DNA from: Sanderia malayensis
Lineage: Eukaryota; Cnidaria; Scyphozoa; Semaeostomeae; Pelagiidae
Reading direction: 5' to 3'
Length of the DNA stretch: 64,000 bases
NCBI GenBank assembly: GCA_013076295.1
Contig: RQOL01000718.1
Coordinates: forward strand, 5,244,081-5,308,080
Shown: piece by piece, positions 1-10,912 of the stretch
Position numbering within the stretch: the stretch's first letter is position 1
Layout: every line of letters starts with the position of its first letter
Made by a program: the position numbers and the translations under genes
The notes under the pieces: generated by a model
The model's input: the letters and a program-made list of their open reading frames with translations, nothing else
Told to the model about the DNA's origin: nothing
Databases searched by the model: none

Positions 1-1990
1 TCTACGGCATTTTTCCTTGTTTCATGAGCCAATCCAAAACTGCTTCTATTCGCAGCTCACATGCGTGAGTCAGTATTACATTGCTTTCTGCGCCAGCTAT
101 CCTTGTATCATGAGCCAATCCAAAACTGCTTTTATTCGCAGCTCACATGTGTGAGTCAGTATTACATTGCTTTCTACGCCATTTTTCCTTGTATCATGAG
201 GCAATCCAAAACTGCTTTTATTCGCAGCTCACATGCGTGAGTCAGTATTAGATTGCTTTCTACGGCAGCTATCCTTGTATCATGAGCCAACCCAAACCTG
301 CTTCTATTCGCAGCTCACATGCGTGAGTCAGTATTACATTGCTTTCTGCGCCAGCTATCCTTGTATCATGAGCCAATCCAAACCTGCTTCTATTCGCAGC
401 TCACATGCGTGAGTCAGTATTACCTTGCTTTCTGCGGCAGCTATCTTTGTACCATGAGCCAATCCAAAATTGTTTCTATGCGCGGCTCCTATGCCTGAGT
501 CAGTATTACCTGCTTTCTACTGCGGCGGTTTTTGTATCATGAGCCAATCCAAAATTGTTGCTATTACCTGCTCCCCTGCGTGAGTCAGTATTACGTTGCT
601 TTCTGCCTGTAGCTGTCTTTGTATGATGCACCAGTCCAAAATTGTTTCTATTGGCGGCTCACCTGCGCGAGTCAGTATTATTTTGCTTTCTAGTGCAGCT
701 GTCTTTGCCTAATGAGTGAATCCAAACTTGTTTCTATGCGCGGCTCCCATGCGCGAGTCAGTATTACCTGCTTTCTACTGCAGCGGTTTTTGTATCATGA
801 GCCAATCCAAAATTGTTGCTATTACCTGCTCGCCTGCGTGAGTCAGTATTACGTTGCTTTCTGCCTGTAGCTGTTTTTGTATGATGCACCAGTCCAAAAT
901 TGTTTCTATTGGCAGCTCACCTGCGCGAGTCAGTATTATTTTGCTTTCTACTGCAGCTGTCTTTGCCGAATGAGCGAATCCAAACTTGTTTCTATGCGCG
1001 GCTCCCATGCGTGAGTCAGTATTACCTGCTTTCTACTGCAGCGGTTTTTGTATCATGAGCCAACCCAAACCTGCTTCTATTCGCAGCTCACATGCGTGAG
1101 TCAGTATTACATTGCTTTCTGCGCCAGCTATCCTTGTATCATGAGCCAATCCAAACCTGCTTCTATTCGCAGCTCACATGCGTGAGTCAGTATTACCTTG
1201 CTTTCTGCGGCAGCTATCTTTGTATCATGAGCCAATCCAAAATTGTTTCTATGCGCGGCTCCTATGCCTGAGTCAGTATTACCTGCTTTCTACTGCGGCG
1301 GTTTTTGTATCATGAGCCAATCCAAAATTGTTGCTATTACCTGCTCCCCTGCGTGAGTCAGTATTACGTTGCTTTCTGCCTGTAGCTGTCTTTGTATGAT
1401 GCACCAGTCCAAAATTGTTTCTATTGGCGGCTAACCTGCGCGAGTCAGTATTATTTTGCTTTCTAGTGCAGCTGTCTTTGCCTAATGAGTGAATCCAAAC
1501 TTGTTTCTATGCGCGGCTCCCATGCGCGAGTCAGTATTACCTGCTTTCTACTGCAGCGGTTTTTGTATCATGAGCCAATCCAAAATTGTTGCTATTACTT
1601 GCTCGCCTGCGTGAGTCAGTATTACGTTGCTTTCTGCCTGTAGCTGTTTTTGTATGATGCACCAGTCCAAAATTGTTTCTATTGGCGGCTCACCTGCGCG
1701 AGTCAGTATTATTTTGCTTTCCACTGCAGCTGTCTTTGCCGAATGAGCGAATCCAAACTTGTTTCTATGCGCGGCTCCCATGCGTGAGTCAGTATTACCT
1801 GCTTTCTACTGCAGCGGTTTTTGTATCATGAGCCAATCCAAAATTGTTGCTATTACCTGCTCCCCTGCGTGAGTCAGTATTACCTTGCTTTCTTCCTGTA
1901 GCTGTCTTTGTATGATGCACCAGTCCAAGATTGTTTCTATTGGCGGCTCACAGGCGTCAGTGTCGCCTTGCATTTGGTCGGTGGCTGTCT
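1..1990. repeat. 86-bp satellite array with ~773-bp higher-order period
   Basis: The start of the monomer, 'catgagccaatcc', recurs at 23, 109, 195 and 281, giving an 86-bp unit that continues with variants to about 1990 (roughly 23 copies). The block at 775-1008 recurs almost unchanged at 1548-1781, 773 bp later, which is nine monomers, so the array has higher-order organisation. It runs off the left edge of the window. Minus-strand reading frames through it are by-products of the repeat and are not genes. Confidence 0.93.
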
Positions 1991-2175
1991 CTGTATGTTG
2001 AGAAGACACCAGCTTCTGCCTCTTGTCGTTGTTCGCTATACCTTTCTCTCTGCCTTTTCTGTCCTACCCTCTGCTTTCCCTAGGAACCCCCAGCCAGGCC
2101 CTGACGTTCAGACTCCTGGTAGACCGGTGAAGTAGAGATTAGGGTGATTGTCTGTCACCCTTCGGGTTCGTTGGG

Positions 2176-2752
2176 CCGGAAATCTGTGCTTTCCCTAGCC
2201 AATCACCTGACAGTTAAGTGCAGTATTCCGCGGGCAAATCAGCGCAGTGCCCAGATGCCCAATTTTCCCGTAAGTCGATCACCACTCTGGTTGTGGCTCG
2301 GTTGGGGTTGGACATTAATCACGGGTTAGAGCACGTGTGCTTTAACCAAGTTTAATGGACAGGCACCCCACTGCTCACTGTTGCGCCATGTAGTATTCCT
2401 CCCCAGTGGGTGGTCAGTTGGCTTTGGATTACATGCGTGCTGCATGCTTGCCGTATTGCTGCTTGGTTTTAATGTTTCCCACCCTCCCTGGACCTCTAAT
2501 ATCTGTCTCTTTTTCATCTCCATTCTTGCTACCTGCCCTTTAGTCTTTGTTTCTCCTGTTTTTTCCACACTATCTATCCGACGTCTGTCGGACAAGGTGC
2601 ATTGCCCGGAAATCTGTGCTTTCCCTAGCCAATCACCTGACAGTAAAGTCCAGTATTCTGCGGGCAAATCAGGGCAGTGCACAAATGCCCAATTTTCCCG
2701 CAAGTCGATCACCACTCTGGTTGTGGCTCGGTTGGGGTTGGACATTAACCAG
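2176..2752. repeat. Direct duplication of ~147 bp, 430 bp apart
   Basis: The sequence 2176-2322 recurs at 2606-2752 with about a dozen substitutions. Both copies begin 'ccggaaatctgtgctttccc' and end near 'ggggttggacatta'. The 280 bp between them show no coding pattern. The region 1990-3050 as a whole holds no gene I can support. Confidence 0.8.
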
Positions 2753-2759
2753 AGAGAAG

Positions 2760-2790
2760 TGAGATCCTGCTTTCAGCCAGCAGGATCTCA
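2760..2790. repeat. Perfect 12-bp stem hairpin
   Basis: The arms TGAGATCCTGCT and AGCAGGATCTCA are perfect inverted repeats around a 7-nt loop. The hairpin lies just after the second copy of the 147-bp duplication, so it could be the end structure of a small repeat. No function can be assigned. Confidence 0.6.
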
Positions 2791-3082
2791 CCTCGGTGGG
2801 TTGAAAATATTCTATGTAACCCAAAAAAGCCTGAGAGGTGAGATAAAATCGGCTGTTGTGCGCAGCGCAAGCAATTCATTTCATTTTATCATTTCTTTAA
2901 CACGTAAACCCTTTCAGCTAATGGATAAATTTACAATTATGAAATAATATAAGAAATAGTGAACTAAATTTAAGTACAGGACAACGGCCATAAATACTAA
3001 ATATAAGAAATTCAATTTAAAACTAACGCACTGCTCAACCAAGGGTTCGTTATGACGCGCCATTCCGGCAAAAATTCAAACT

Positions 3083-3258
3083 TGTGTGTGTATGTCAAAT
3101 ATGTGTGGTGTGTACCTCAAATATGTGTGGTGTGTACCTCAAATGTGTGTTGTGTATACCTCAACTGTGTGCGGTGTGTACCTCAACTGTGTGTGGTGTG
3201 TACCTCAACTGTGTGCGGTGTGTATGTCAAAATTCAAACTTGGGTGTGTATGTCAAAT
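3083..3258. repeat. 22-bp tandem repeat (about 6 copies)
   Basis: The unit is tgtgtggtgtgtacctcaaatg with small changes, repeated head to tail. The near-identical phrase 'aaattcaaacttg' lies just before and again just after the array. The Cys/Val-rich plus-strand frames here are by-products of the repeat. Confidence 0.85.
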
Positions 3259-3354
3259 TCGTATAGAAGATGTTGTGCGTGGTCGCTCGTTAGCGTTATT
3301 AGCCTCATCATAACCACGTGCGTCAATGTGTCCATTTTAGAAATCTGCTGCAAA

Positions 3355-3710
3355 ATGGAGGATGCACTTGCAGACTTGTTGTCTTTATGTAGACCTGTAA
3401 TTCAGGACCTTCATTCAGGGTTTCATTATTCTCTGAATCAGATCAACGCATTGAGCAGATTTTAGTTCGTGCGAAGCTTGTGGCGACTATACTTTATGAA
3501 TTAGTATATCAATACTATTTACCTCCAAACATAACAGAAAACGTCCAGTTCATTGCAAATTATCTCATGGAAAAAATTGAATCTTTGGCATCTGGCAGCA
3601 AGACAACTGTGCAAAACTGTTTAAAAGAGCATTCAGGAGAACCTGGTCGGCCAAAGTTTATTGTGAGCCAAGCACAGGTTGAAGGTCTAAGAGCTATTGG
3701 AATGAATTGA
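3355..3710 (+). pseudogene. Fragment of a transposon-type protein, N-terminal part
   Basis: A start at 3355 reads MEDALADLLSLCRP, then the frame shifts near 3420, and a second frame continues to 3710. That frame ends with GRPKFIVSQAQVEGLR, a pattern like the start of the helix-turn-helix region (GRP.F.....Q...L) seen in uncharacterised invertebrate proteins with integrase-like cores. The frame stops at 3710, exactly where sequence of a different character begins, so the gene is truncated. Coding appearance is moderate and the family call is an inference from one short motif. Confidence 0.35.
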
Positions 3711-3714
3711 CGAG

Positions 3715-4114
3715 GACGTTTATTGCCTCGTCCGGTAGGTTTTCGATAAGCTAAATTAGTAGAGTAAAGATCATGTGAATAATCACGGGCTAAGTTGTTC
3801 AAAAAATCACAAGTATGTTTATCATACATGCTAGTTATAGAATCATTGCGAGAGTCCACTAATAATTTTGTGTTAGCGGCCACTTCATCGTGGTGAGCAG
3901 AAAGGAGCTCCAATACAGATCGTTGATATGTTTTAGTAATAGTGTTGAGTCTCGATTTAGAGTCCGAGGAGAAAGTTTTATAGTCACGCAAGTGAAGAGC
4001 AGGCTGAGTATAATCTGGAAAAATGGTGCCAGATTGTGAGAGGTGTCTGAAGTGATTGGCCATGCCTGAGAATTGTGACTTTGTGTTTGAGAATTGTGAC
4101 TTTGTGTTTGGCAA
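3715..4114 (-). pseudogene. Unrecognised coding-like fragment next to an assembly gap
   Basis: A minus-strand frame of about 130 codons runs from near the gap to 3715 and ends with the basic stretch KPTGRGNKRPRQF. A short duplicated motif (NTKSQFS twice) lies near its start, from a 21-bp tandem duplication at about 4067-4108. I do not recognise the family. The upstream part may be lost in the N gap. Confidence 0.25.
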
Positions 4115-4145
4115 GGTCTTTGATGAGATTTTTCTGGGCAGGTGT

Positions 4146-4245
4146 NNNNNNNNNNNNNNNNNNNNNNNNNNNNNNNNNNNNNNNNNNNNNNNNNNNNNNN
4201 NNNNNNNNNNNNNNNNNNNNNNNNNNNNNNNNNNNNNNNNNNNNN
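4146..4245. other. Assembly gap of 100 Ns
   Basis: Exactly 100 N, the usual placeholder for a gap of unknown size. Reading frames across it are meaningless. The following 4246-4640 is AT-rich and shows no gene or repeat I can support. Confidence 0.99.
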
Positions 4246-4689
4246 GCGCGCAATGGGGGATATAGTACTATGATACACGCATGGCAGACAGTGAATATTC
4301 TATATAATCGCGAGTAATGTATATATATATGAAACATTGGTATTTGAATGGGAAGGATACGGATGGGATACATTGATAGGAAATATTATAATAGAAAACA
4401 ATAGGTGATTTTGCTGGATGCATTAGTTAAAAGTTCAAACACCACGTCAAGGTGCATCCGTTGTTTGAGTTTTCCTTTTTTGTGAGAGCTGCCATGTTGT
4501 TATTGTTTGATATTTAATGAGAGGAGATTCTATGGGACTTTATGTATGGGTAGATAGTGGGATAGACTTATGATTGAGGTCTATGGCAGATTGCACAGAG
4601 AAAAAGGAAATCCATGTTCCCGTAGGCAATATAAAGGAACATGGCAAAGCATAACTCTTGCCTGCAGAACTGTATGAAGCTCACAGGTG

Positions 4690-4985
4690 TTGTGCCTTCT
4701 TGCTGTTTGAAGCTGTCAGGTCTTGTGCCCTCTTGTTATTTAAAGCTGTCGGGTTTTGTGCCTTCTTGCTATTTGAAGCTGTCAGGTCTTGTGCCTTCTT
4801 GCTGTTTGAAGCCGTCAGGTCTTGTGCCCTCTTGCTGTTTGAAGCCGTCGGGTTTTGTGCCTTCTTGTTATTTGAAGCCGTCAGGTCTTGTGCCTTCTTG
4901 CTACTTGAAGCCGTCAGGTCTTGTGCCTTCTTGCTGTTTGAAGCAGTAAGGTCTTTTGGCTGATTGCTGTTTGAAGCGGTCAAGT
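4690..4985. repeat. 33-bp minisatellite (about 9 copies)
   Basis: The unit reads tgccttcttgctgtttgaag followed by ctgtcaggtcttg and repeats nine times with substitutions. Because 33 is a multiple of 3, open frames with 11-residue repeats appear on both strands. The array ends directly after the stop of the Helitron helicase at 4987 (minus strand), so it lies in the 3' region of that element. I do not treat the repeat frames as genes. Confidence 0.88.
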
Positions 4986-4986
4986 G

Positions 4987-6680
4987 TTAGCAATGAATTT
5001 TAGAGGACTTCCGTGTAGACAATGTTCTTTGTTTTTTTGTTGCTTTGTGTGAATACCTTGAGTCCAGAGAATGACTTGGCTCTAGATATTGCAACATAAA
5101 GTTGTCCGTGAGCAAAAACAGGTTCTGGCAAGTAAATGCCCACGTGTGATAAGGATTGTCCTTGTGCCTTGTTGATGGTGAGGCAGTAAGCAAGTCTGAC
5201 TGGAAATTGCTTTCTTGCCATGCATATTGGCAATGATGAATCTTGGCACGTCATAGTTATGCGTGGAAGCATAACATACTGGCCCTTGTTCTGTGTTGTG
5301 ATGATCTCTGCAGTGATGATGTGTCGTTTGAGATCTCTGACAATTAGAAGTGTTCCATTGCAAAGTCCCTTTGCAGGGTTGATGTTTCTGAGCAAAATTA
5401 TTGTAGCTCCAACCTGTAAGAGAATGAGATTGGGTAAGGTTGGATAGCAAGAGAAATTTAAAAGAAATGTTGAAATATAGTGTGCATGCATACCTTCAAT
5501 TGTAGTGAGTGAAGAGGCATTCCACCAGGAGTATGTGCATTGAGAAACTCCATGGGATATGCTGCGGCCTCTTCTGGATCATCTGTCTGAACTGTGTCAA
5601 CACTGAGGTACTGTTTCCGAGGTGTTGCAAGTCTTTGCAGAATGAGTTTGTTGATGTGATGTGAGAACTCGTTCTTTGGTGTCAAACAACAACACTCGGA
5701 CATGGTGTTGGGATCCAGTAAGAGATGTTCATCTGCTGATTCAGCTTGAGGATAAATTGAGTTCATGAGATCTTCAAGAGATTTGATGCAGATTTGTTGT
5801 GGAAGGTTGATCTGATCTTGATGGTCATGAGGTTCCACTCCGTTGCCTATTCGGCCAGAATAGACAACGGAGCCAGAATAGGCAACGGAGTTGCTTGGTA
5901 AGTGTCATCTTGAACAGCTCTCATGTTTGTAATGAGTGTGAATTGTTGGAAATGAGACCACAGATCCTCGACTTTTCGTGACTTGAGGCATTCTTGCACT
6001 ACTCGTTCTCTGCCTGCTTTCTTGACGACTGGCAGTACTTGTCTGAAGTCGCCGCCAAGCACGAAGTATTTGCCGCCGAAAGGTCTGTCGGTTTTGGTGA
6101 TGTCTCTGAGCAGACGGTCAACTGCTTCGAGTGCTGTTGCTGGAATCATGGAAGCTTCGTCCCATATGAATAGCATTGTGTCTCGCAGTTGCTGTGCTCG
6201 TAGACTTTGTGCTTTGATGTTGCAAGTAGAGTTGTCGAGCAGAGGAATCGGTATCTGAAATGTTGAGTGTGCTGTTCTGCCGTGAATGAGTAGTGTTGCT
6301 GCAATGCCGGAGTATGCTACGCACTTGACTTTGTGTCCGGAAGCTTGCAGATTGTGCACCAATGTGTTGTACAGGAAGGTTTTGCCAGTTCCTGCTGGAC
6401 CGTCGAGAAAGAAACAGTTGTCTCTTGACTGTGTGTTGATGGCGTGGAGAAGAGCGTTGTGTATTTGCAGTTGTTCTGGGTTGAGTTGCTCGAGCATTTG
6501 TTGTCCCTGTTCTCGCTCTTGTTCAATGTTGATTTCGTCAGCTGGCTGTTGTGGCTGAGTGTAATTGGCAGGTAGCTGCGGCATTTCAGGGAAATCCTGG
6601 AGGGATTTTGCGTGAATGTGCAGATTTTTCTGGATGTCTGCCAGGCACATGTGGATGTGTTGCTGCTGGAATGTTGCATT
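4987..6680 (-). pseudogene. Helitron RepHel, Pif1-type helicase domain
   Basis: Superfamily 1B 5'-3' helicase that unwinds DNA during rolling-circle transposition. Walker A is GPAGTGKT (about 6390). Walker B is WDEAS (about 6160), GGDFRQ follows near 6060, and [14 protein letters not shown] near 5380. The late motifs TINKAQGQS and YVAISRAKS are near 5180-5080. The protein ends at 4987. A candidate intron at about 5412-5495 joins LHSLQLK to [11 protein letters not shown] small fold-back insertion at 5837-5893 breaks the frame before the segment that normally follows 'GNG'. The motifs are complete, so this was an active helicase before these lesions. Confidence 0.88.
5837..5893. repeat. Fold-back templated insertion inside the helicase
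   Basis: The phrase ccagaataggcaacggag (5876-5893) is repeated just before as ccagaatagacaacggag and also appears inverted as ctccgttgcctattc at 5837 onward. The native helicase reading frame needs only one copy. The other two look copied from it, one in each orientation, as expected when a broken end folds back and is extended on itself. The insertion breaks the frame. Confidence 0.7.
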
Positions 6681-8803
6681 TCAATCCTGCAGCTGATCGT
6701 GTCTGACATGATCTTCTGCCATGTCTTCTTGGAATTCTGCAAAGAGAGCATTGATGTCGCTGGGAGTTTGAAACAGGATGAGTGTTGCAAACAATTGTCT
6801 CATCTGTGCAGGCATGTATATGATGACTGCATCTCGTAAGCAACGCCTGTGCTCTGCATCATCTTCCAAGAGTGACATTGCTCTTGCTGCATTTTTGAAC
6901 GTGCCGTGAGTGACTCCGTCAACTGTTCGAATGTCTTCGAAGGAGGTTGCTCCTTTTCTGTGCAGCAATATCAATCTGAGGGCGAATCGTTCAGCATCTG
7001 AAGGTAGAACGTTGTATGTTCTGCCTATTACACCTGTGGGTGGTGTGCGCTTGCGTTGCTGCCACTGCTTGGTGGATTTGTTGAAAGTGTAGTGCTCTGG
7101 TATGTCTTGATATAAATACTGGTGAGCATTCTGTTCCCTGTGGTTGAGGGTGAAGTAGGCCATGAGCATGCTGTCGTTGTTTCTGTGTGCAGCCTGCTCT
7201 GGGTCTGTGAAGTAAACGGCGTGTTGGTCTGGCAGGTGAATTGCAAGTCGGACGATTGTGTGACTCTTGTCGTACATCTTGTATTGGATAAGCTTGTACA
7301 CGGCTTGGTGTGGGCCGACATATCTGGAATTGAGGTACTGATGTATCTCGTCGTGCACAATGTCGCGCTGTGCGTTTGCTTCTTTGTGGCCTTCTCTGAT
7401 TTCAACGTGTGCCATGTCATTGCCTTTGTGGATGTACTTGAAAATGTACTTGACACTTTTGATAGTTGTGCACACTTCCACGTTGATGTGACAGTCGAAT
7501 TTGAAGAGGAGTTTGAGGTTGTGTGGAACAACCCAAGAGTCGTTGACTCTGTGCTGTTGGAGTTGAGCGGTTGTTTTGCCTGCAAGAAAGGGATGTGGCT
7601 ATTGTCTGCATTTAAATGAAAATGTAAATGATAAATGTGAAAAGCAATGAATGTTGACATACCTCGTCTTCTGTACAAAGGGTAGCCAATGACATTGAGT
7701 TCTGTCTGCTGTGCGAGGTCTTTTGGGGACTTTTTTGTGCATTTCCTATCTTGCATGCAAACGAATGAGGGATTCAGAATTCCACACGGGCCGTGCATCA
7801 TGTGTTTCTTGACGATGCGGTGTTCGCAGATGTGTGTGTTCTGGTGTGGTATCTCTGCCGATATGATGCGGTCGACATGCTCTGGTGTAGGTGGCTTGTC
7901 TTCGTTGGCGAGAGATAGGATCATGTGAGTGTGCGGCAGTCCACGCTTTTGAAATTCTACCGTGTAGAAGTGTGCGACTACTTTGCCAAAGAAGTTGAGA
8001 TCCAGTATGTCACACAGCAGTTCTTTGAATTTCAAGTTGAAGACGCGTGTGACAATGTCTGGTTGGTCTTGTGGCTTCTGGTTTGGTAGCAGGTTGTCCA
8101 AGATGTCTTGCCAGTTGGGATTTGCTGTGAACGTCTGGAATATGTCTGGCTTGCCGTGTTTTCTGACAATGGTCATGGCATCTTGGTAATTCTGTTGCAT
8201 GCTTCGCTGACTACCGGTAAATGAGGATGGTAAGATGATGACTTGTCCCACATCAATGTGCTGTGCGGTGCCCGGATTGTGGGCTTGAGCGAGCAGATTT
8301 TGATGTTCGGCTCATCTGTACAGGTGATCCATTAGTCCTTTGTACGACTCGATTCTGAGATCTTTCTGATGGGTTCTGATGTAAGCGAGATCGCTGCCTT
8401 CTACCTTGGTGAATGCGTCCACCAAGTACTGTTGAAACAGTAGCCTTGATAGGTGAAGGGCTGAGAAATGTTCTTTTACTTGGATTCTGTACGTGTAGAA
8501 TTGGCTGGCCGTGACTCTGGTGTAGCGCCATTCGGCTTGGTCAGCGGGGATTTGGGTATGGACTCCTGGCAGTCTTGCGATTGCTGTACCCCAACCGTGT
8601 TCACCGAACGGATAGGTGAGCGGGTCGGCTGCTGGATTGGTTGCTTTGATGTCAATCAAGTAGCCATCACGCATCTGTATGTGCATGATTCTGTCATTTG
8701 GATCTGGTCCGGCACCGTCCTTTGTGCTGTAGATTGCTGCTATTTCTGCCGCTGCTGGACTGTGGTACCTGTGATCCTGGTCAGGTCTTGACGTGATGAT
8801 CAT
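6681..8803 (-). pseudogene. Helitron RepHel, rolling-circle replication initiator (HUH) domain
   Basis: This part should nick and join the transposon ends through a covalent Tyr-DNA link. The Helitron-like N domain begins near 8803. A TGA at about 8312, where the pattern DHLYR.AEHQN suggests Arg, interrupts it. The metal-binding HUH motif is visible as KRGLPHTHMI near 7940. A zinc-cluster region (CMQDRKC) follows, then YPLYRRR, and a 52-bp candidate intron at about 7612-7663. The catalytic Tyr motif YIFKYIHK at about 7430 keeps both tyrosines. A TGA at about 6681 separates this part from the helicase. Without the nonsense codons the domain would look intact. Confidence 0.85.
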
Positions 8804-8842
8804 GTCAAATGTGGGAACAGGCTCGTTTGCTGCAGTGGCCTG

Positions 8843-10070
8843 TTGCTGTTGTTTTTGCAGTATGTCGCCTATGTTCTTGTATTCTTAAGCATATGGATTG
8901 ACTGCAAGAAGTTCGTCTTGGAGCTTCTTGATGGTGTCCTTGTTGAGATTGTTGTTTGTGGGATTGTTCGTTCTGTGCTCAAGTGCTTCAGCTGTATCCA
9001 TGATGTACAGCTCAGCATATTTGGGTTGCTGTCCTTGTAACGGGCGAAGGTGGGCTAAACAGAAAAGCTGGGTGGTTAATATAACAATCGAGACAACAAT
9101 GGAAAATTGAAAAAGAAATATGCAGGTATGTAACAAAACAATGTGAGTGAATAAAGTGGGAAAAAAATGTGAAAGTACCTGTTCTGTGATATGCACTGCC
9201 GTGTATTGTTATCACGGGTGGCACCCTGCCAGGAAATTGCGGTATGTTTGCTGTCCAGGATGCCATTGCCATGGTGGCATTGTATTGGCGGAATTTGGAA
9301 AAAAAATCTTTTGATTCTCTTTGTGTTTCTTGTGTATTGCCAATGAAGAGAGACATCATTGTTGCACGTGGAGCCTGTATTTGCGGTAGTGTGACAGCTC
9401 CATCGCGACAGCACTTTGTGTACTTGTTTCTGGTATTCAGCTCTTCTCTGAAATACTTTGCACCACAATGGGGACAGGTATTGTTCATTGGTGCCATGTG
9501 GGGGAGATTAATGTTCTCTGCTGGGTGGTTTGCAGGCCGTTCTGGTTGCGGTGGCAGTTGTGGAAGGGCTGGTGCTGGTGGCTGTTCGTCTGCTGCTGGT
9601 TGTGCTGCCCTCTGTTGGAGTTGTGGTAACTGTGGCCTCAATTGCATGGGCTGTATCTGTGGTGGCTGGTGCTGCAATTGCCGGGTGAATTGTACAGGCT
9701 GCATCTGTTGTAGTTCTGGCCGGAATTGCAAGGGATGAATCTGCTGTAACTGTTGCAGCCATTCAGGTAGGAACTGGAATGGATGCACCTATTGGACTGG
9801 TTGTTGTAGCAGAGGTGCCATGGCCATTTGCAATTCTTCGCCCCCTGCTGGGTAAGGTACGGGCCAAGACTGAACGCCTTGCTGCGCTTGCAATGTTCGA
9901 ATTGCTTGTTGCTGGGCCTGTTGCTGCTGTAACTGCAATTCCAGCATCTCGTCGAGGGGAACAGCAACTGGTTGTTCTGCAGGAGGTGTTTCAACGACTC
10001 GAGCCTGTTGTTGGCGGTGAGCCTTTTCATAGGCCCTGTTCGCCTGTGTGCGTCATTGGCCTGTGATGCT
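8843..10070 (-). pseudogene. Helitron RepHel, N-terminal region
   Basis: The frame begins near 10060 with a Q-rich stretch, meets a TAG at about 9790, then continues as repeated LQ/QP-rich sequence to about 9520. Next comes CPHCGAKYF with CCRDGAV about 25 residues later, the zinc-finger segment that precedes Rep in Helitron proteins, and then PGRVPPVITIHGSAYHR. A candidate intron (about 9060-9190) separates this from HLRPLQGQQPKYAELYIMDT, the usual continuation. A TAA stop lies at about 8885 within an otherwise open stretch. The rest of the same protein lies directly downstream. The domain order makes the assignment firm; the exact start is unknown. Confidence 0.78.
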
Positions 10071-10232
10071 CTTGCGTGCATGTTGTGGCATGTTTTGGGG
10101 TGATAAAAGAGAAAAGGGATATATAAAACTAGCCGGGGCGCTCGCGTGCACTCGCTTCCCGGAACCCGTCAAGTAAAAAAGTTTAATGTGGTTGGCGCAC
10201 TTCGCGCGCTGCATTCGCTCCCGCTCATGCCC

Positions 10233-10233
<1 letters not shown>

Positions 10234-10263
<30 letters not shown>

Positions 10264-10400
10264 CATACTACATACCCTACAATACATACCCTACATACAT
10301 ACCCTACAATACATACCCTACAATACCTACCCTACAATACATACCCCACAATACATACCCTACAATACATACCCTACTATACATACCCTACTATACACAC
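10234..10400. repeat. ATAC microsatellite and 14-bp minisatellite
   Basis: About nine ATAC units (10234-10268) are followed by an array of the 14-bp unit acataccctacaat to 10400. The array resumes at 14423 for about 35 bp after the BEL/Pao insertion, so the retrotransposon landed inside it. Confidence 0.9.
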
Positions 10401-10874
10401 TGTAAGGACTTTAAATCCAAACGCGCCTCTTTGCCCCAGATTTACACATAAAGAAATACTACACGTCTCTGGCGATGCAGTTATGGCGGTTCACTGTAAA
10501 CAAAATACACTATTAGCAAAATCTTATTACAAGAAACAAAATAAACAGGAAAATACAATAGAAAAATAACAGCAAGTAAATATTAAATTAGCAAAAAGAA
10601 ATTCGGAAAATAATAATAAATTAATAAGAAAGTTAAACTTACAATGTGTTAGTCCTTCTAATGTTATCGAGTTCCTGCTAGACCAGCCACCTGAACTGCC
10701 TCCAAACCAACTGATGAACGAACAGATGGCATGGCCTTTTATAGTTAAAACTTTACGCACGTGTGCACACCAAAACGAAATTATTTAAATAAAGCAAAAC
10801 AGGGAGTCGAAATAAATTATTTAAAACGCAGCAATTACGCAGAATCCCGCGTAATTTATAATTTGTCCATTACA
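10401..10874 (-). repeat. BEL/Pao 3' LTR (474 bp)
   Basis: Starts TGTAAGGACTTTAAATCC and ends TTTGTCCATTACA, with TG...CA ends. It pairs with 13949-14422, also 474 bp, with about ten substitutions (roughly 98% identity by eye). On the minus strand the LTR is preceded by the purine-rich run tttgggggtgggta, a good polypurine tract. Confidence 0.93.
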
Positions 10875-10912
10875 TACCCACCCCCAAACAGGTTTCTTCC
10901 ACACACTGTTTC

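Larger units (their letters stand above)
4987..10130 (-). mobile_element. Helitron, near full length but inactivated
   Basis: In order on the minus strand come a Q/P-rich N-terminal region, a Cys/His zinc-finger segment, the rolling-circle Rep domain and a Pif1-type helicase: the standard animal Helitron protein. At least four in-frame stops and one fold-back insertion break it. Candidate introns with GT-AG ends lie near 9060-9190, 7612-7663 and 5412-5495. I could not fix the 5' TC end; the CTAG end near 10129 faces the wrong way to be this element's 3' end. Confidence 0.88.

Noticed and set aside
1..1990. CRISPR-like array
   Set aside because: Units are contiguous diverged monomers without constant repeats and unique spacers, and the context is an animal genome.
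2760..2790. Rho-independent terminator
   Set aside because: There is no T-tract, and the context is eukaryotic.
3084..3465. Cys-rich secreted peptide
   Set aside because: The Cys/Val pattern comes from the 22-bp tandem repeat; all three plus-strand frames look alike.
4641..4983. Repeat protein with 11-residue units
   Set aside because: 33-bp tandem repeats give open frames on both strands; there is no signal of coding selection.
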